Shown here: positions 18,067 through 27,784 of the stretch, piece after piece | Layout: each line of letters begins with the position of its first letter | How positions within the stretch are numbered: position 1 is the stretch's first letter | Source: Acetobacter estunensis | GTDB taxonomy: Bacteria; Pseudomonadota; Alphaproteobacteria; Acetobacterales; Acetobacteraceae | NCBI RefSeq assembly: GCF_019083805.1 | Contig: NZ_JAHRDV010000003.1 | Span: forward strand, 1-64,000 | DNA: 64,000 nt | Direction: 5' to 3' | Notes under the pieces: generated by a model | Databases searched by the model: none | The model's input: the letters and a program-made list of their open reading frames with translations, nothing else | Told to the model about the DNA's origin: nothing | Made by a program: the position numbers and the translations under genes

Positions 18067-19089
18067 TCAGAGTGAGCCGAAGAGTGCCGCCGTGTCGGAC
18101 ATGCGGTTCGAGAAGCCCCACTCGTTGTCGTACCATGAACAGATGCGCACAAGTTTGCCACCATCGACCAGCGCCGTCTGGGTTGCGTCGAATGTGGAGG
18201 ACTCGATGGCGTGGTTAAAATCGCCGCTGACCAGAGGGGCCGTGTTGTAGCCAAGGATGCCCTTGAGCGGACCGGACTCCGACGCCTTTTTCAGCGCTTC
18301 GTTCACGGCTTCGACCGAGGCCGGAATGGTCTTGGGCACGAAGTCGAGGGAGACGAGCGAGACGTTGGCGGTCGGCACGCGAATGGCCATCCCGTCCAGC
18401 TTGCCCTTGAGATGCGGCAGCACGAGACCGACAGCGCGGGCGGCACCCGTGGACGTCGGAATCATGTTCAGGCCAGCTGCGCGGGCACGGCGTAGATCCT
18501 TGTGCAACGTGTCCACCGTGCGCTGATCGCCCGTGTAGGAATGGATCGTCACCATGTAGCCACGCTCGATGCCAAAGGCGTCGTCCAGCACCTTGGCCAC
18601 GGGGGCGAGGCAGTTGGTCGTACAGGAGGCGTTGGAGATGACTGTCATGTCCTTGGTGAGAACATCCTGATTCACGCCGTAGACGATGGTGGCGTCCACA
18701 TCGGTGGCCGGAGCCGAGACGATGACCTTGCGCGCGCCAGCGGCGAGCAAGGGAGCGGCCTTTTCCTTGGACGTGAAGAGGCCCGTGCATTCCATGGCCA
18801 CGTCAACACCGCTCAGCGGCACCTTGGCCGGGTCACGTTCGCAGGAAACGGTGATCGGATCCCATGTACGGCCATTGGCGGTGATGATGAGCTTGTTGCC
18901 ATCCACCTTCACCTCGGCGGGAAAGCGGCCATGGATGCTGTCATAGGCCAGCAGATGCGCATTGGCCTCGACGCTACCGAGGTCGTTGATCACGGTGGGG
19001 ATCACGTCCGTGCGACCGCTCTCGATAATGCCGCGCAGCACAAGACGCCCGATGCGACCGAATCCATTGATCGCGATTTTGACTGCCAT
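18067..19089 (-). CDS. gap: Glyceraldehyde-3-phosphate dehydrogenase
   Basis: A 340-residue GAPDH. The NAD-binding start [20 protein letters not shown], the catalytic Cys in [17 protein letters not shown], and the conserved [19 protein letters not shown] and [12 protein letters not shown] blocks are all intact. The start was placed at MAVKIAING; the long upstream in-frame extension is not part of the family. It is preceded by the degenerate transketolase gene (61 nt gap) and followed by pgk, an order that matches the tkt-gap-pgk layout of many Alphaproteobacteria. Confidence 0.97.
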   Translation of the reverse strand: MAVKIAINGFGRIGRLVLRGIIESGRTDVIPTVINDLGSVEANAHLLAYDSIHGRFPAEVKVDGNKLIITANGRTWDPITVSCERDPAKVPLSGVDVAMECTGLFTSKEKAAPLLAAGARKVIVSAPATDVDATIVYGVNQDVLTKDMTVISNASCTTNCLAPVAKVLDDAFGIERGYMVTIHSYTGDQRTVDTLHKDLRRARAAGLNMIPTSTGAARAVGLVLPHLKGKLDGMAIRVPTANVSLVSLDFVPKTIPASVEAVNEALKKASESGPLKGILGYNTAPLVSGDFNHAIESSTFDATQTALVDGGKLVRICSWYDNEWGFSNRMSDTAALFGSL

Positions 19090-19150
19090 CAGATCTCTCT
19101 CCGTCTTTTTCTTGTTGTAGGCCTTCCGTGAAGAAGGCCGGTCGTTGACC

Positions 19151-21037
19151 TTACGATGGAGTGGTGGCGCGCATCCGCCGTCCTTGCGAACGGAGCGATT
19201 GCGCCCCACCTGTCTGGCCCGCTCGACTCTCCCGGTTGAGGCACGCATGGACGTGCGCACAGACGACGGTCGGCGTGACACCGAAGCTTTGGTACAGCGG
19301 GTCGACCCCCGATGCCATACCGAATTCTTCCGTGCCGATGAAAACTCCTCTTTCACCGATCCAGCGCTCCCAGCCAAACCCGGAGGCCGCCTCAATCGCG
19401 ACGCGCGGCTGCGTGCCCAGAACCGCATCACGATAGGTTCGATCCTGCCGTGTGAACAGTTCCCAGCACGGCAGGGACACTACGGCTGCACGGATGCCAT
19501 CCGCCGCCAGCATGGCGCGGGCCTGACGGGCAACGGACAGTTCCGGACCGGAGGCAATGAGCGTCACGTTGCGACGACCAGCGCCTCCTGTTGCTTCTTC
19601 CAGCACGTACCCCCCACATTCCGGCCCCCGCGCCGTCCGTCGCGCGCGGGAGGAGGGAAATGAGAAGGCGTCTGTCTGCTCGGACAGGTTTCGACCCAGC
19701 ACGATGACGGAAGGACCATCACTCCACCGCAGCGCACCGAGCCACGCAGCAGCCACTTCCTCCGCGTTGGCGGGACGGAAAAGCGCCAGATGCGGCATCG
19801 CGCGCAGGCTGGCGAGCTGCTCCACCTGCTGCCACAAGGCGCTCGCCGCGTCCGGTGAATCTTCGACCAGAACGCAGAGCAATCGCTTGCGGGCAAGCGA
19901 GGCAAATCGGAGAGCCGGACGCATCCGGTCGGCGGAAGAGAGCGGAGCCGTGCCACAAGGCAGCAAACCACCATGCAGAGCCAGCCCGTTCATGAGTCCC
20001 ACCATCGCAGGCTCACGTGGCCCACAGGTCAGCGTGGTGTGATGCGAAGTTTTTGTGGGAGCACCGAGAAGGGAGGCCGCCTCCGCCCCTCCGATGAGCG
20101 AGACGAGTTCGGGCAAAAGATCCGCCAGCGTCGCCTGCCCCAGAAGCCCCTCCTGAACGAGAGCGGTTTCGTCCTCCTGTTCGTCATGCGGCTTCATACG
20201 CCATAGGCGTAGGAAATCCTCTTCCAGACGCGGAATGGTCCGGCCGTCCATAATGCGCTCGAATTCGGCGCGCTGTGCGTGCTGGTTGAGCCTGCGAAGC
20301 CATGTGCGTCGTGCCGCCTGACCACGCGGCACCATCGGCTCGGAGGGCAGGACGATCGGTGTTTTTCCCGGATCGCAGACAAGCAGGCTCGGCTTGCGGG
20401 CGCGACGGATCCCCGTCAGGGCGTTCATCAGAGCCTCGGGATCGTCACCGCTCGTGCGGCGCACGGACCACCCGGACGCCTCGATGCGATCGAGAGCGCG
20501 CGTGAGGTCTTCCCGGGTCGCCGGAAAAGCTGCGTCAGGACTGGCAACGATGACAGCCAGTCTCTCCAGCCGGAAGCGTCCGGCGAGAACCGCCGCTTCA
20601 AGAGCCACACCGGTTTCCAGATCGCCGGGAAGCGCCAGCAGCCACGTCCGATGATCCACCAGCGAGCGCCCGAACCGACGGGCGAGAAGCTGTTCCGCCA
20701 AGGCCATGCCGGAGGCCGCGGCTATGGCTTGTCCCGGAAGCCCTCCCGCCAGACCGAAAAGTTCGTCCTGCGTCGAGCGCGGAAGGGATGACGGGGGAGC
20801 CGTCTCCGCCAATGCAAAAGCCGAGCGCAATGGAAGCAGTGAGGGGGACGAGACGACGAGACGATCCCGATCCGGCCAAAGCGGCGCCTGTGGATCGAAC
20901 CGCAGGATGCGGTCACGCAAAAGCGCTGTGACCGCCCACAACACATCTGGAATAACCCGCTCCGCTCCCGCCCTCACACTGGCAGGCGGCTGGCGGAGGC
21001 GGCTGGACAGACGGGAAGAACCGGAGACATGAGGCAT
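19151..21037 (-). CDS. Transketolase-family pseudoenzyme (catalytic motifs lost)
   Basis: A 628-residue protein that aligns by eye over most of a transketolase, with a pyruvate/transketolase-type middle domain and C-terminal domain. Retained framework includes [53 protein letters not shown] and [19 protein letters not shown]. The cofactor and substrate residues are gone: the N-terminal SGHPG is absent, SAGHGS reads SSPSLLP, the GDG-N thiamine-diphosphate motif reads LPGDLE and ASPDAAF, and the active-site GEDGPTHQ loop is missing ([13 protein letters not shown]). The frame is open throughout, so it is kept as an expressed protein. It lies first in the operon with gap and pgk; a structural or regulatory role is inference. 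Confidence 0.85.
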   Translation of the reverse strand: MPHVSGSSRLSSRLRQPPASVRAGAERVIPDVLWAVTALLRDRILRFDPQAPLWPDRDRLVVSSPSLLPLRSAFALAETAPPSSLPRSTQDELFGLAGGLPGQAIAAASGMALAEQLLARRFGRSLVDHRTWLLALPGDLETGVALEAAVLAGRFRLERLAVIVASPDAAFPATREDLTRALDRIEASGWSVRRTSGDDPEALMNALTGIRRARKPSLLVCDPGKTPIVLPSEPMVPRGQAARRTWLRRLNQHAQRAEFERIMDGRTIPRLEEDFLRLWRMKPHDEQEDETALVQEGLLGQATLADLLPELVSLIGGAEAASLLGAPTKTSHHTTLTCGPREPAMVGLMNGLALHGGLLPCGTAPLSSADRMRPALRFASLARKRLLCVLVEDSPDAASALWQQVEQLASLRAMPHLALFRPANAEEVAAAWLGALRWSDGPSVIVLGRNLSEQTDAFSFPSSRARRTARGPECGGYVLEEATGGAGRRNVTLIASGPELSVARQARAMLAADGIRAAVVSLPCWELFTRQDRTYRDAVLGTQPRVAIEAASGFGWERWIGERGVFIGTEEFGMASGVDPLYQSFGVTPTVVCAHVHACLNRESRAGQTGGAQSLRSQGRRMRATTPS

Positions 21038-21186
21038 AGAAAAGCTAAATCCTCCCTGTCGGAAGGGGCCGCGGCTCCTGCAGGTCTTGTGGATCGCTTG
21101 CAGTCGTGGCTATAGGCTCCAAGCGGTCCCGCGACAAGTGCGGTGACGGTTTGCCGTATCTTCAACTTTCTGCAAGCGTCTGCCTC

Positions 21187-21720
21187 ATGCCGCATCCCTT
21201 CCCTGCCTCCTTTTTGCCCCGCTCTCGCAGACGAGATGCGTCGTCAACGGCGGGCGTGAAGCTGCAGGCCACTCGTCGCCATGTGTTGCGTGGCGGTCTG
21301 ATTGGGGGAGCGGGATTTCTTGCCGGATGCAAGCTGCTCGATCAGCGGACATTCGACCCAAACGCGAGTCGACCGCCAAAAGTCTACATTCCGCCGCCGC
21401 CGCCCGGGCCGCCTCCCATTCCCCCATTGATCGAAGTGATGGCTGGAACGCCCCGGTCACAATGGGAAAGCGCCGTCCAAACCGTGACGCGCAAGGCTCT
21501 CGACCGCAAACCGAATATCCTTTTCCTTGTGCGTGTTTTGGCTCCGCCGGGCACCAGCGAAGATGCCACGCGCGACGCCCTTCAACGTGTTCTGGCCGAG
21601 GAAGGACAGCCTATCGCGGACACCATCGTGGGGGCCGGAGCCGATCCCGCACAAGTCGAGATGTCGGCCATGCCGGATTCGAGTGTGGCGAGTCCGCGGG
21701 TGCAGGTGTATGTTCGCTGA
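21187..21720 (+). CDS. Putative Tat-exported lipoprotein with proline-rich linker
   Basis: A 177-residue protein. Near residue 30 the TRRHVLR motif fits the twin-arginine consensus, then a hydrophobic GGLIGGAGF and the lipobox LAGC, so Cys would carry the lipid anchor. After it comes a proline-rich segment, with runs of PPPPPGPPP around residues 65-75, then a globular-looking C-terminal 100 residues (PRSQWESAVQTVTRKAL, PNILFLVRVLAPPGTSEDAT) of unknown family. The start could lie further upstream; MPHPF is chosen because there is no clear ribosome site for any codon. It is divergent from the transketolase-like gene. Confidence 0.65.
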   Translation: MPHPFPASFLPRSRRRDASSTAGVKLQATRRHVLRGGLIGGAGFLAGCKLLDQRTFDPNASRPPKVYIPPPPPGPPPIPPLIEVMAGTPRSQWESAVQTVTRKALDRKPNILFLVRVLAPPGTSEDATRDALQRVLAEEGQPIADTIVGAGADPAQVEMSAMPDSSVASPRVQVYVR

Positions 21721-21933
21721 CATTTCCCGATAACCTGCATCTATTGCGGGTTGTAGGTGCGCGTATCCCGATTGTATCTGGGAACAAACGGCACACGGGA
21801 GACGACTTCGGACCGGCCGGAGGTCGTCGGCAGCAGGCAGAGCCGGATTTTGCATGTTCTCAGGGGCTTGGCCCACTGAAGAAATCTTCATGACTCTCTT
21901 GAATCCTTGGCTTTTCGGCTTGGGAAGAGAGAA

Positions 21934-23247
21934 ATGGACCGTGCGGAAAGGCCCGAACAGGAGTGGAGCAGGGTGAGTATTCGTAACGCGAGACACCCGT
22001 TTTACGATTTTTGTGACGATGCTTTGGCGGATATCCGCAGACAGGGACGTTACAGGACCTTCACTCCCCTTGCCCGTGATGCGGCCCGTTACCCGGTCTA
22101 TGAAGAAGAATTGGCCGATATTCCGCAGGGCCGCGAAGTCGTGGTGTGGTCCTCCAACGACTATCTCGGCATGGGCGTGGAGCCGGAAGTGTGCGAGGCG
22201 GCCATCAATGCCATTCGTGAACACGGCGCTGGCGCTGGCGGAACCCGTAACATCGCCGGCACAAGCCCGCTGCACAAGGCGCTCGAAGCGGAACTGGCGT
22301 CCCTGCACGGTAAGGAAGCGGGGCTGCTCTTCACCTCCGGCTATGTCTCCAATCAAGCCAGCCTGCAGACGATCCTCACCTCCATGCCGGGCTGGATCTG
22401 TTTCTCCGACCGCCTGAACCATGCCTCCATGATCGCAGGCATCAAGGGTGCGCGCGGGTCCACGACCATCATATTCGAACACAACGATCTGGCGGACCTC
22501 GAAGCTAAACTTGCGGCAGCGCCGGTCGATGCTCCCAAGTTGATTGCCTTCGAGAGCGTCTATTCCATGGACGGTGACATCTCAGACATCGCGGGCATCT
22601 GCGCGCTGGCCCGTCGCTACAACGCCCTGACTTATATCGATGAGGTCCACGCAGTTGGCCTGTACGGCGAACAGGGAGGCGGCGTCACGGACCGTGATGG
22701 CGTGTCCGACCAGGTGGACATCATTGAGGGCACGCTGGCCAAAGGGTTCGGTGTGCATGGTGGGTACATCACCGCGTCCGCCTCCATCGTGGATTATCTC
22801 CGCTCAGCCGCCTCGGGGTTTATCTTCACCACCTCTCTCCCGCCATCAGTCGTCGCAGCCGCGTTGACGAGCGTGAAGATGGTGCGCGCCCAGAACTGGC
22901 GACGTGAGAAAATGTTCGAGCGCGTGAACACCTTCCGCGCCAAGTTGCGGGCTGCTGGCGTGCCCTTCACCATGACGCCAAGCCATATTGTTCCGGTGCC
23001 TGTGGGCGATGCCGAGCGCTGCAAGATCATCAGCCGCCGTCTGCTCAACGAATACGGGCTGTACGCCACACCCATCAACTATCCGACCGTGCCGCAGGGA
23101 ACGGAGCGTCTGCGACTTACGCCCGGCCCGTTTCACACGGACGAAATGATGGATCAGATGGTGGCAGCTCTGAAGACACTGTTGGCGGAAGTGCCGCTTC
23201 CAGTGGTGTCCGACAATGTGCGCAACATGGCGGAAGCCGCGGCCTGA
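21934..23247 (+). CDS. hemA: 5-aminolevulinate synthase (C4 haem pathway)
   Basis: A 437-residue PLP enzyme of the alpha-oxoamine synthase family that condenses glycine and succinyl-CoA to 5-aminolevulinate. Motifs: [60 protein letters not shown] and the PLP Lys in [17 protein letters not shown]. This ALAS type of haem start is the Alphaproteobacterial route; hemB is about 26 kb away in this window. The ATG of MDRAERPEQ is preceded by GGGAAGAGAG; an in-frame TTG nine codons earlier is less likely. Related KBL and BioF enzymes are distinguished by the ALAS-like C-terminal part with [12 protein letters not shown], so the call is firm. Confidence 0.94.
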   Translation: MDRAERPEQEWSRVSIRNARHPFYDFCDDALADIRRQGRYRTFTPLARDAARYPVYEEELADIPQGREVVVWSSNDYLGMGVEPEVCEAAINAIREHGAGAGGTRNIAGTSPLHKALEAELASLHGKEAGLLFTSGYVSNQASLQTILTSMPGWICFSDRLNHASMIAGIKGARGSTTIIFEHNDLADLEAKLAAAPVDAPKLIAFESVYSMDGDISDIAGICALARRYNALTYIDEVHAVGLYGEQGGGVTDRDGVSDQVDIIEGTLAKGFGVHGGYITASASIVDYLRSAASGFIFTTSLPPSVVAAALTSVKMVRAQNWRREKMFERVNTFRAKLRAAGVPFTMTPSHIVPVPVGDAERCKIISRRLLNEYGLYATPINYPTVPQGTERLRLTPGPFHTDEMMDQMVAALKTLLAEVPLPVVSDNVRNMAEAAA

Positions 23248-23533
23248 AGCATTAGGCAATGTGACCATGTGGACTGCCTTGATTGGTATCTCCACATGGT
23301 CGCGGTTGCATATATCGATGTGCAGTCTGTCCGCCACTACATGACACGCGCGACGGAAGCATTTTCGCATTGCCCTGCTTCTACACGACAAGTCAAAGGC
23401 AGGAAATTCTTCACAAGCACTACCGAGGAAAGTTCCATCAAAGACGCAAGAGGCTTTTATCGTCAGGCTTGCTAGATAAACTCATCAACCAGCCATCCAA
23501 TTCACGCCTCCACCGAAGAACGGAGAGACCATC

Positions 23534-23638
23534 ATGAAAACGAAGCCTCTCATAGCGCTGGCTATCGTAGTCCTTATCCTCTCCGTCGCAGGCCGGAGCA
23601 TCTGGAACATCGTCCGGCCATTGGCCCAACTGGTGTGA
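23534..23638 (+). CDS. Small single-span membrane peptide
   Basis: A 34-residue ORF with a clear GGAGAG ribosome site 7 nt before its ATG. The product is MKTKPLIALAIVVLILSVAG followed by a basic and hydrophobic tail RSIWNIVRPLAQLV. The central 17 residues would span the membrane once. No family recognised. It is followed 11 nt later by a second tiny exported gene and is probably cotranscribed with it. Confidence 0.6.
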   Translation: MKTKPLIALAIVVLILSVAGRSIWNIVRPLAQLV

Positions 23639-23649
23639 GAGGGAATTTC

Positions 23650-23802
23650 GTGAAGAAGCGTCACCTCTTCCTCATCGCAGCGCTTATTTCTCTTGGGGCC
23701 TGCTGCGACAGATCATCGTCTCCTACGCCGACGGATGCAGCGCTTTCATGCAATTTCAATCATCTGCCGGGTGAAAAAACCGTCTGCGGACACCCGCAGT
23801 GA
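23650..23802 (+). CDS. Small putative lipoprotein
   Basis: A 50-residue ORF starting with GTG 11 nt after the small membrane peptide gene, preceded by GAGGGAA. The product begins VKKRHLFLIAALISLGACCD, a short signal sequence with a lipobox (LGAC), and ends with a tail that contains two more cysteines and histidines (ALSCNFNHLPGEKTVCGH). It looks like a mature lipopeptide of about 33 residues. The family is not known to me; such entericidin-like small lipoproteins occur widely, but identity with them is not claimed. Confidence 0.55.
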   Translation: MKKRHLFLIAALISLGACCDRSSSPTPTDAALSCNFNHLPGEKTVCGHPQ

Positions 23803-23820
23803 TCCTATCCCCATAAACGC

Positions 23821-23847
23821 AAAAAGCCGTCCCGAAGGACGGCTTCT
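23821..23847 (-). terminator. Rho-independent terminator after the cold-shock gene (bidirectional)
   Basis: Stem AAGCCGTCC/GGACGGCTT with loop CGAA; on the minus strand it is followed by TTTTT, which fits termination of the cold-shock gene. Read on the plus strand it could also end the small lipoprotein transcript. Confidence 0.85.
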
Positions 23848-23866
23848 GGTCGGAAATCCCGGCGCT

Positions 23867-24073
23867 TTACGCAGCCTGAAGATTCACCGCCGATTCCTTG
23901 CCATTACGGCCAGCTTCGACGTCATAGGAAACTTCCTGACCTTCGGACAGAGTTCCCATTCCGGAACGCTCAACAGCCGAAACGTGAACGAAAATGTCTT
24001 TCGTTCCGTCCTCAGGCTTGATGAAGCCATAACCCTTGGCAGTATCGAACCACTTTACGGTGCCTTTTGACAT
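23867..24073 (-). CDS. cspA: Cold-shock domain protein
   Basis: A 68-residue CSD protein. It has RNP1 as KGYGFIKPED and RNP2 as DIFVHVSAVE, both nucleic-acid binding, and length typical of CspA-type RNA chaperones. Start MSKGTVKWFD is preceded by AGAAGGAGCC; upstream is a 200-nt-plus leader without a gene, and long 5' leaders are typical of cold-shock mRNAs. It shares that gap with the divergent glucanase gene. A strong hairpin follows its stop. The symbol is by family; which csp paralogue cannot be stated. Confidence 0.93.
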   Translation of the reverse strand: MSKGTVKWFDTAKGYGFIKPEDGTKDIFVHVSAVERSGMGTLSEGQEVSYDVEAGRNGKESAVNLQAA

Positions 24074-24366
24074 AACAAGGCTCCTTCTTCTCAACACGAC
24101 GGTCGCACGTAAAACACGCACGAAAACACTAACTTTTAGAGGGATGATGAACGCAGCATGCGTCGAAAACCCGGATAAAAGCATCCGTCGAAACGGACTC
24201 TGCACAGATCGCCCTCTGGAACACAAGCGAAAACGCACGAGCTGCCCGGAATACTTTCCCACCCCTCCGAACGTCCGTGCTCTTCTCCTGCGTGCATGAC
24301 CATCCTAATGTGGCACGCCGCCGCACATTGGCAGCCGGATCACACAACGATGAAAACGGGGACAGG

Positions 24367-25860
24367 ATGAGTGTTCGTAGAGCCAGACTGCGGGTCAGCG
24401 CAGCCTTCATGCTGCTGGCATGCACCCCTGCCCCTCTTTTCCCGGCTCAGGCCGCTCAAGACGCCCCGCCCCCTTCTTCTCCCACTGCCTGCTCCGAAAA
24501 CTGTTCGGACACGGCGCTGATCGACGATCTCGAGCAGCGCACCTTTCGCTGGTTCTGGGACGCATCCGATCCACGCACTGGCCTTGTGCCGGATCGCTAC
24601 CCCTCTCCCCAGACCTTCGCCAGTGTGGCGTCCATCGGTTTCGGCCTGACAGCCTACGGTATCGGAGCAAGCCGCCATTATATCACTCGTGAAGACGCCG
24701 CTGACCGCACGCTGGCAACACTCCGCTATCTCTCACAGCTTCCCCAAAACGATACGCCGGACGATGCCGCCGGGTTTCACGGCTTTTTCTATCATTTTCT
24801 GAACAATCAGACCGGCCTGCGCTTCAATCACGATATCGAACTGTCCAGCATCGACACCGCGCTGCTGATACAGGGCGTGCTGTTCGCGCAATCCTTCTAC
24901 GACCGCGACACTCCGGCTGAGCAGCAGATCCGCTCCTTTGCGGACCAACTTTATCGCAATGTGGACTGGCAGTGGATGCGCCGCCCTGACAACCGGCTGA
25001 GCATGGGATGGAGTCCGGAGCACCAGTTCATCGCCAATTACTGGGAAGGCTACAGCGAGGGGATGATGGTCTATATCCTCGGCCTCGCCTCCCCTTCGTC
25101 ACCGTTACAGGCTGCTTCATGGCAGGCATGGCTCTCGACCAATGACAAACGGTGGGGCGATTTCAATGGTCAGACATTTCTGAACTTCGCCCCCCTTTTC
25201 GGGCACCAGTACACCCACGCATGGATCGACTTTCGCGGCATTCAGGATGAATGGGTCCGCACCAAGAACATCGACTATTTCGAGAACAGCCGTCGCGCCG
25301 CCTATGCCCAGCGCGCCTATGCCATTGCCAATCCCGGAAAATGGCAGGGCTACGGCGCCAATGTATGGGGGCTGACGGCCTCCGATGGACCGGGAGAGAC
25401 GGATCGGGACGTGGACGGTCAGAAGCGTCACTTCCTTTCTTATTCCGCCCGAGGCACCGGTCGCGACTACACACAGGATGACGGCACCATCGCCCCCACG
25501 GCCGCCGCCGGCTCGATTGCCTTCGCGCCCGAAATCGTGCTGCCCACACTTCGCAACATGAAAACACTTTATGGCGGCCAGATTTATGGGCGTTATGGTT
25601 TCGTCGATGCGTTCAACCCGACCTTCAAGGACGGCAAATCCTATTGGTCGGACAAGGAATATGTCGGCATCGATCAGGGCCCCATCCTGCTGATGATCGA
25701 AAACTGGCGCAGTGGTCTTGTGTGGAACGTGATGAAGCGCAACCCCTATATCCGCACGGGACTGGAACAGGCGGGCTTCCGGGGCGGCTGGCTGGAAAAA
25801 ACCACGCCTCCTGTCACCCATTCGCAGGCAACGCCAGTGGCTACGCCTTCCAAGGGCTGA
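24367..25860 (+). CDS. GH144-like glycoside hydrolase (Glycoamylase domain, PF10091 type), exported
   Basis: A 497-residue protein with a signal peptide of about 30 residues (SAAFMLLACTPAPLFPAQA). The body has the alpha/alpha-barrel motifs of the family: EQRTFRWFWDASDPRTGL, GFHGFFYHFLNNQTGLRF, ELSSIDTALLIQGVLFA, NYWEGYSEGMMVYILGL, and the closing KEYVGIDQGPILLMIENWR. Characterised GH144 members cleave beta-1,2-glucans; that substrate is inferred here by family only. The start MSVRRARL is at the point where the signal region begins, next to a GACAGG site. Its neighbour is an aminopeptidase P on the same strand, 51 nt downstream. Confidence 0.87.
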   Translation: MSVRRARLRVSAAFMLLACTPAPLFPAQAAQDAPPPSSPTACSENCSDTALIDDLEQRTFRWFWDASDPRTGLVPDRYPSPQTFASVASIGFGLTAYGIGASRHYITREDAADRTLATLRYLSQLPQNDTPDDAAGFHGFFYHFLNNQTGLRFNHDIELSSIDTALLIQGVLFAQSFYDRDTPAEQQIRSFADQLYRNVDWQWMRRPDNRLSMGWSPEHQFIANYWEGYSEGMMVYILGLASPSSPLQAASWQAWLSTNDKRWGDFNGQTFLNFAPLFGHQYTHAWIDFRGIQDEWVRTKNIDYFENSRRAAYAQRAYAIANPGKWQGYGANVWGLTASDGPGETDRDVDGQKRHFLSYSARGTGRDYTQDDGTIAPTAAAGSIAFAPEIVLPTLRNMKTLYGGQIYGRYGFVDAFNPTFKDGKSYWSDKEYVGIDQGPILLMIENWRSGLVWNVMKRNPYIRTGLEQAGFRGGWLEKTTPPVTHSQATPVATPSKG

Positions 25861-25911
25861 AACGTCCAAACGCGTCCTAATAATCCCGTCCAGCAAGGAG
25901 ACACCTCACTT

Positions 25912-27711
25912 ATGGCCGAACCTCCCCACTCTTCAGCGGACACGATGGGAGATCGGCTGCGCCGCCTCCGCGCGCTCATGGAGGAACACGATCTCGCGGG
26001 CCTAATTGTTCCCCACAGCGACGAATATCTGGGCGAATACACACCTGCCTGCGCCGAGCGGCTGGCGTGGATCACCGGGTTCACCGGCAGCGCGGGCCTG
26101 GCGATCGTCTTGCGTGAGCGTGCGGCCGTCTTTTCGGACGGACGCTACATCACCCAGATGGACGATCAGGTGGACGGCGAAATATGGGACCGGCTGCACA
26201 TCAGCCAAACCCCGCCACAGGAATGGCTGAAAGACCACGCCACCCCGGCCGAGCGTATCGGCTACGATCCCCGTATCATCAGCGCAGCAACACTGAACAC
26301 CTTCGCCCAATCCGGTGCGAACCTTATCCCCACTTCCGAAAATCTGATCGACCGTGTGTGGGCAGATCGTCCAGCTACGCCACGTTCCCCTGTAACCTTA
26401 CACCCGCTTGCCTTTGCGGGAGAAACAAGTGCCGCCAAGCGGGGTGCGCTGGCCGCCGATCTTGCGCAGGATGGGCAGGACGCCGTCGTTCTCGCCGATA
26501 CGACATCGGTGGCGTGGCTACTCAACATTCGTGGAGCGGACGTGCCCTGCACGCCGGTTGTGCTCGCCTTCGCCATCCTGCACCGCGATGCCCGTGTGGA
26601 CCTGTTTGTAGAGCCCGACCGAGTGGCGGCAGATGTGCGAGACGGTCTGGGAAGCGAAGTCTCCATCCTTCCACCAGCGCACCTCGAAGCGTCTCTGGCC
26701 GCATTGGGCGGTAAAACCGTCGCTCTTGACCCTACGACAACGCCCGTGTGGTTCACGCAGGTACTGGAACGGCACAATGCCCGGATCGTGGAAGCGAACG
26801 ATCCCTGTGCCCTTCCCCGCGCCCGTAAGAACGACGTGGAACAGCAGGGCGCCCGCACAGCCCATCTGCGCGATGCCGTGGCTGTCTGTCGCTTCCTGCA
26901 CTGGATGGATCAGCACGCCATAGGTTCGACCGAACTGGGGTTGGTAAAGCAGCTTGCCGCCTTCCGCGCCGAAGTCCCGGACTATCGCGGCGACTCGTTC
27001 GACACCATCGCCGGCACAGGTCCGAATGGAGCGATCATCCATTACCGCGTCACATCGGAGACGGACCGCACCATCGAAGCCGATACGGTGTGTCTGATCG
27101 ACAGCGGCGGTCAGTATCCTGACGGCACCACCGACATAACCCGCACGGTCTGGACCGGACCGGACGCACCGCCTGCCGAAGTGAAGGCCGCCTTCACTCG
27201 CGTGCTCAAGGGCAACCTCCGACTGGGAGCGGCTGTCTTTCCCCAAGGTACGCCGGGAAGCGCCCTGGATGCCCTCGCCCGACTCGCGCTGTGGGAGGGA
27301 CGGCTGGATTTCGACCATGGCACCGGTCATGGGGTGGGTAGCTATCTGTCCGTACACGAGGGTCCGCAGCGCATCTCCAAGATGGCCAACAAGGTAGCCC
27401 TCGAGCCGGGCATGATCGTTTCCAATGAGCCGGGTTATTACCGCCCCGGCGCATTCGGCATCCGGCTGGAAACGCTCGTGCTGGTCACCGCGCCCGAGCC
27501 GGGACCGGAAAACCGCATGTTCCTGTCGTTCGAAACGCTGACTCTGGCGCCCTTCGACAAACGTCTGATCGATGTGGAACTGCTGGGAGCGGACGATGCG
27601 GCGCGGCTCGATGAATATCATGCGCAGGTGCTGAAAAAGATCGGTCCGCTGCTGCCTGCGGAGACGGCAGCATGGCTCTCACATGCCTGCTCTCCCATCA
27701 ACAGGAAGTGA
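25912..27711 (+). CDS. pepP: Xaa-Pro aminopeptidase (M24B, three-domain type)
   Basis: A 599-residue metallopeptidase that removes an N-terminal residue before proline. Residues 1-300 form the two creatinase-like N-terminal domains; the catalytic domain carries the M24 ligands in DSGGQYPDGTTDITRT (Asp, Asp), the His in FDHGTGHGVGSYLSVHEGPQ, and the Glu pair in ISNEPGYYR-type SNEPGYYRPGAFGIRLE and FETLTLAP. At around 600 residues it belongs to the long XPNPEP1-like class rather than E. coli PepP (440). AAGGAG precedes the ATG. It lies between the glucanase and icd. Confidence 0.92.
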   Translation: MAEPPHSSADTMGDRLRRLRALMEEHDLAGLIVPHSDEYLGEYTPACAERLAWITGFTGSAGLAIVLRERAAVFSDGRYITQMDDQVDGEIWDRLHISQTPPQEWLKDHATPAERIGYDPRIISAATLNTFAQSGANLIPTSENLIDRVWADRPATPRSPVTLHPLAFAGETSAAKRGALAADLAQDGQDAVVLADTTSVAWLLNIRGADVPCTPVVLAFAILHRDARVDLFVEPDRVAADVRDGLGSEVSILPPAHLEASLAALGGKTVALDPTTTPVWFTQVLERHNARIVEANDPCALPRARKNDVEQQGARTAHLRDAVAVCRFLHWMDQHAIGSTELGLVKQLAAFRAEVPDYRGDSFDTIAGTGPNGAIIHYRVTSETDRTIEADTVCLIDSGGQYPDGTTDITRTVWTGPDAPPAEVKAAFTRVLKGNLRLGAAVFPQGTPGSALDALARLALWEGRLDFDHGTGHGVGSYLSVHEGPQRISKMANKVALEPGMIVSNEPGYYRPGAFGIRLETLVLVTAPEPGPENRMFLSFETLTLAPFDKRLIDVELLGADDAARLDEYHAQVLKKIGPLLPAETAAWLSHACSPINRK

Positions 27712-27784
27712 AAACACGCGATTGCGCGTCGCCATCGGAGCCATTGCGGGGCAGAACAGGCGGCGGATGCACAGGGAGTTCAAG

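Noticed and set aside
19090..19150. TPP riboswitch or other riboswitch upstream of gap/transketolase
   Set aside because: Gap of 61 nt is too short and lacks the THI-element conserved loops.
23248..23533. A gene in the gap after hemA
   Set aside because: Plus and minus frames present are short and lack ribosome sites or family features; I see nothing to support a gene there.
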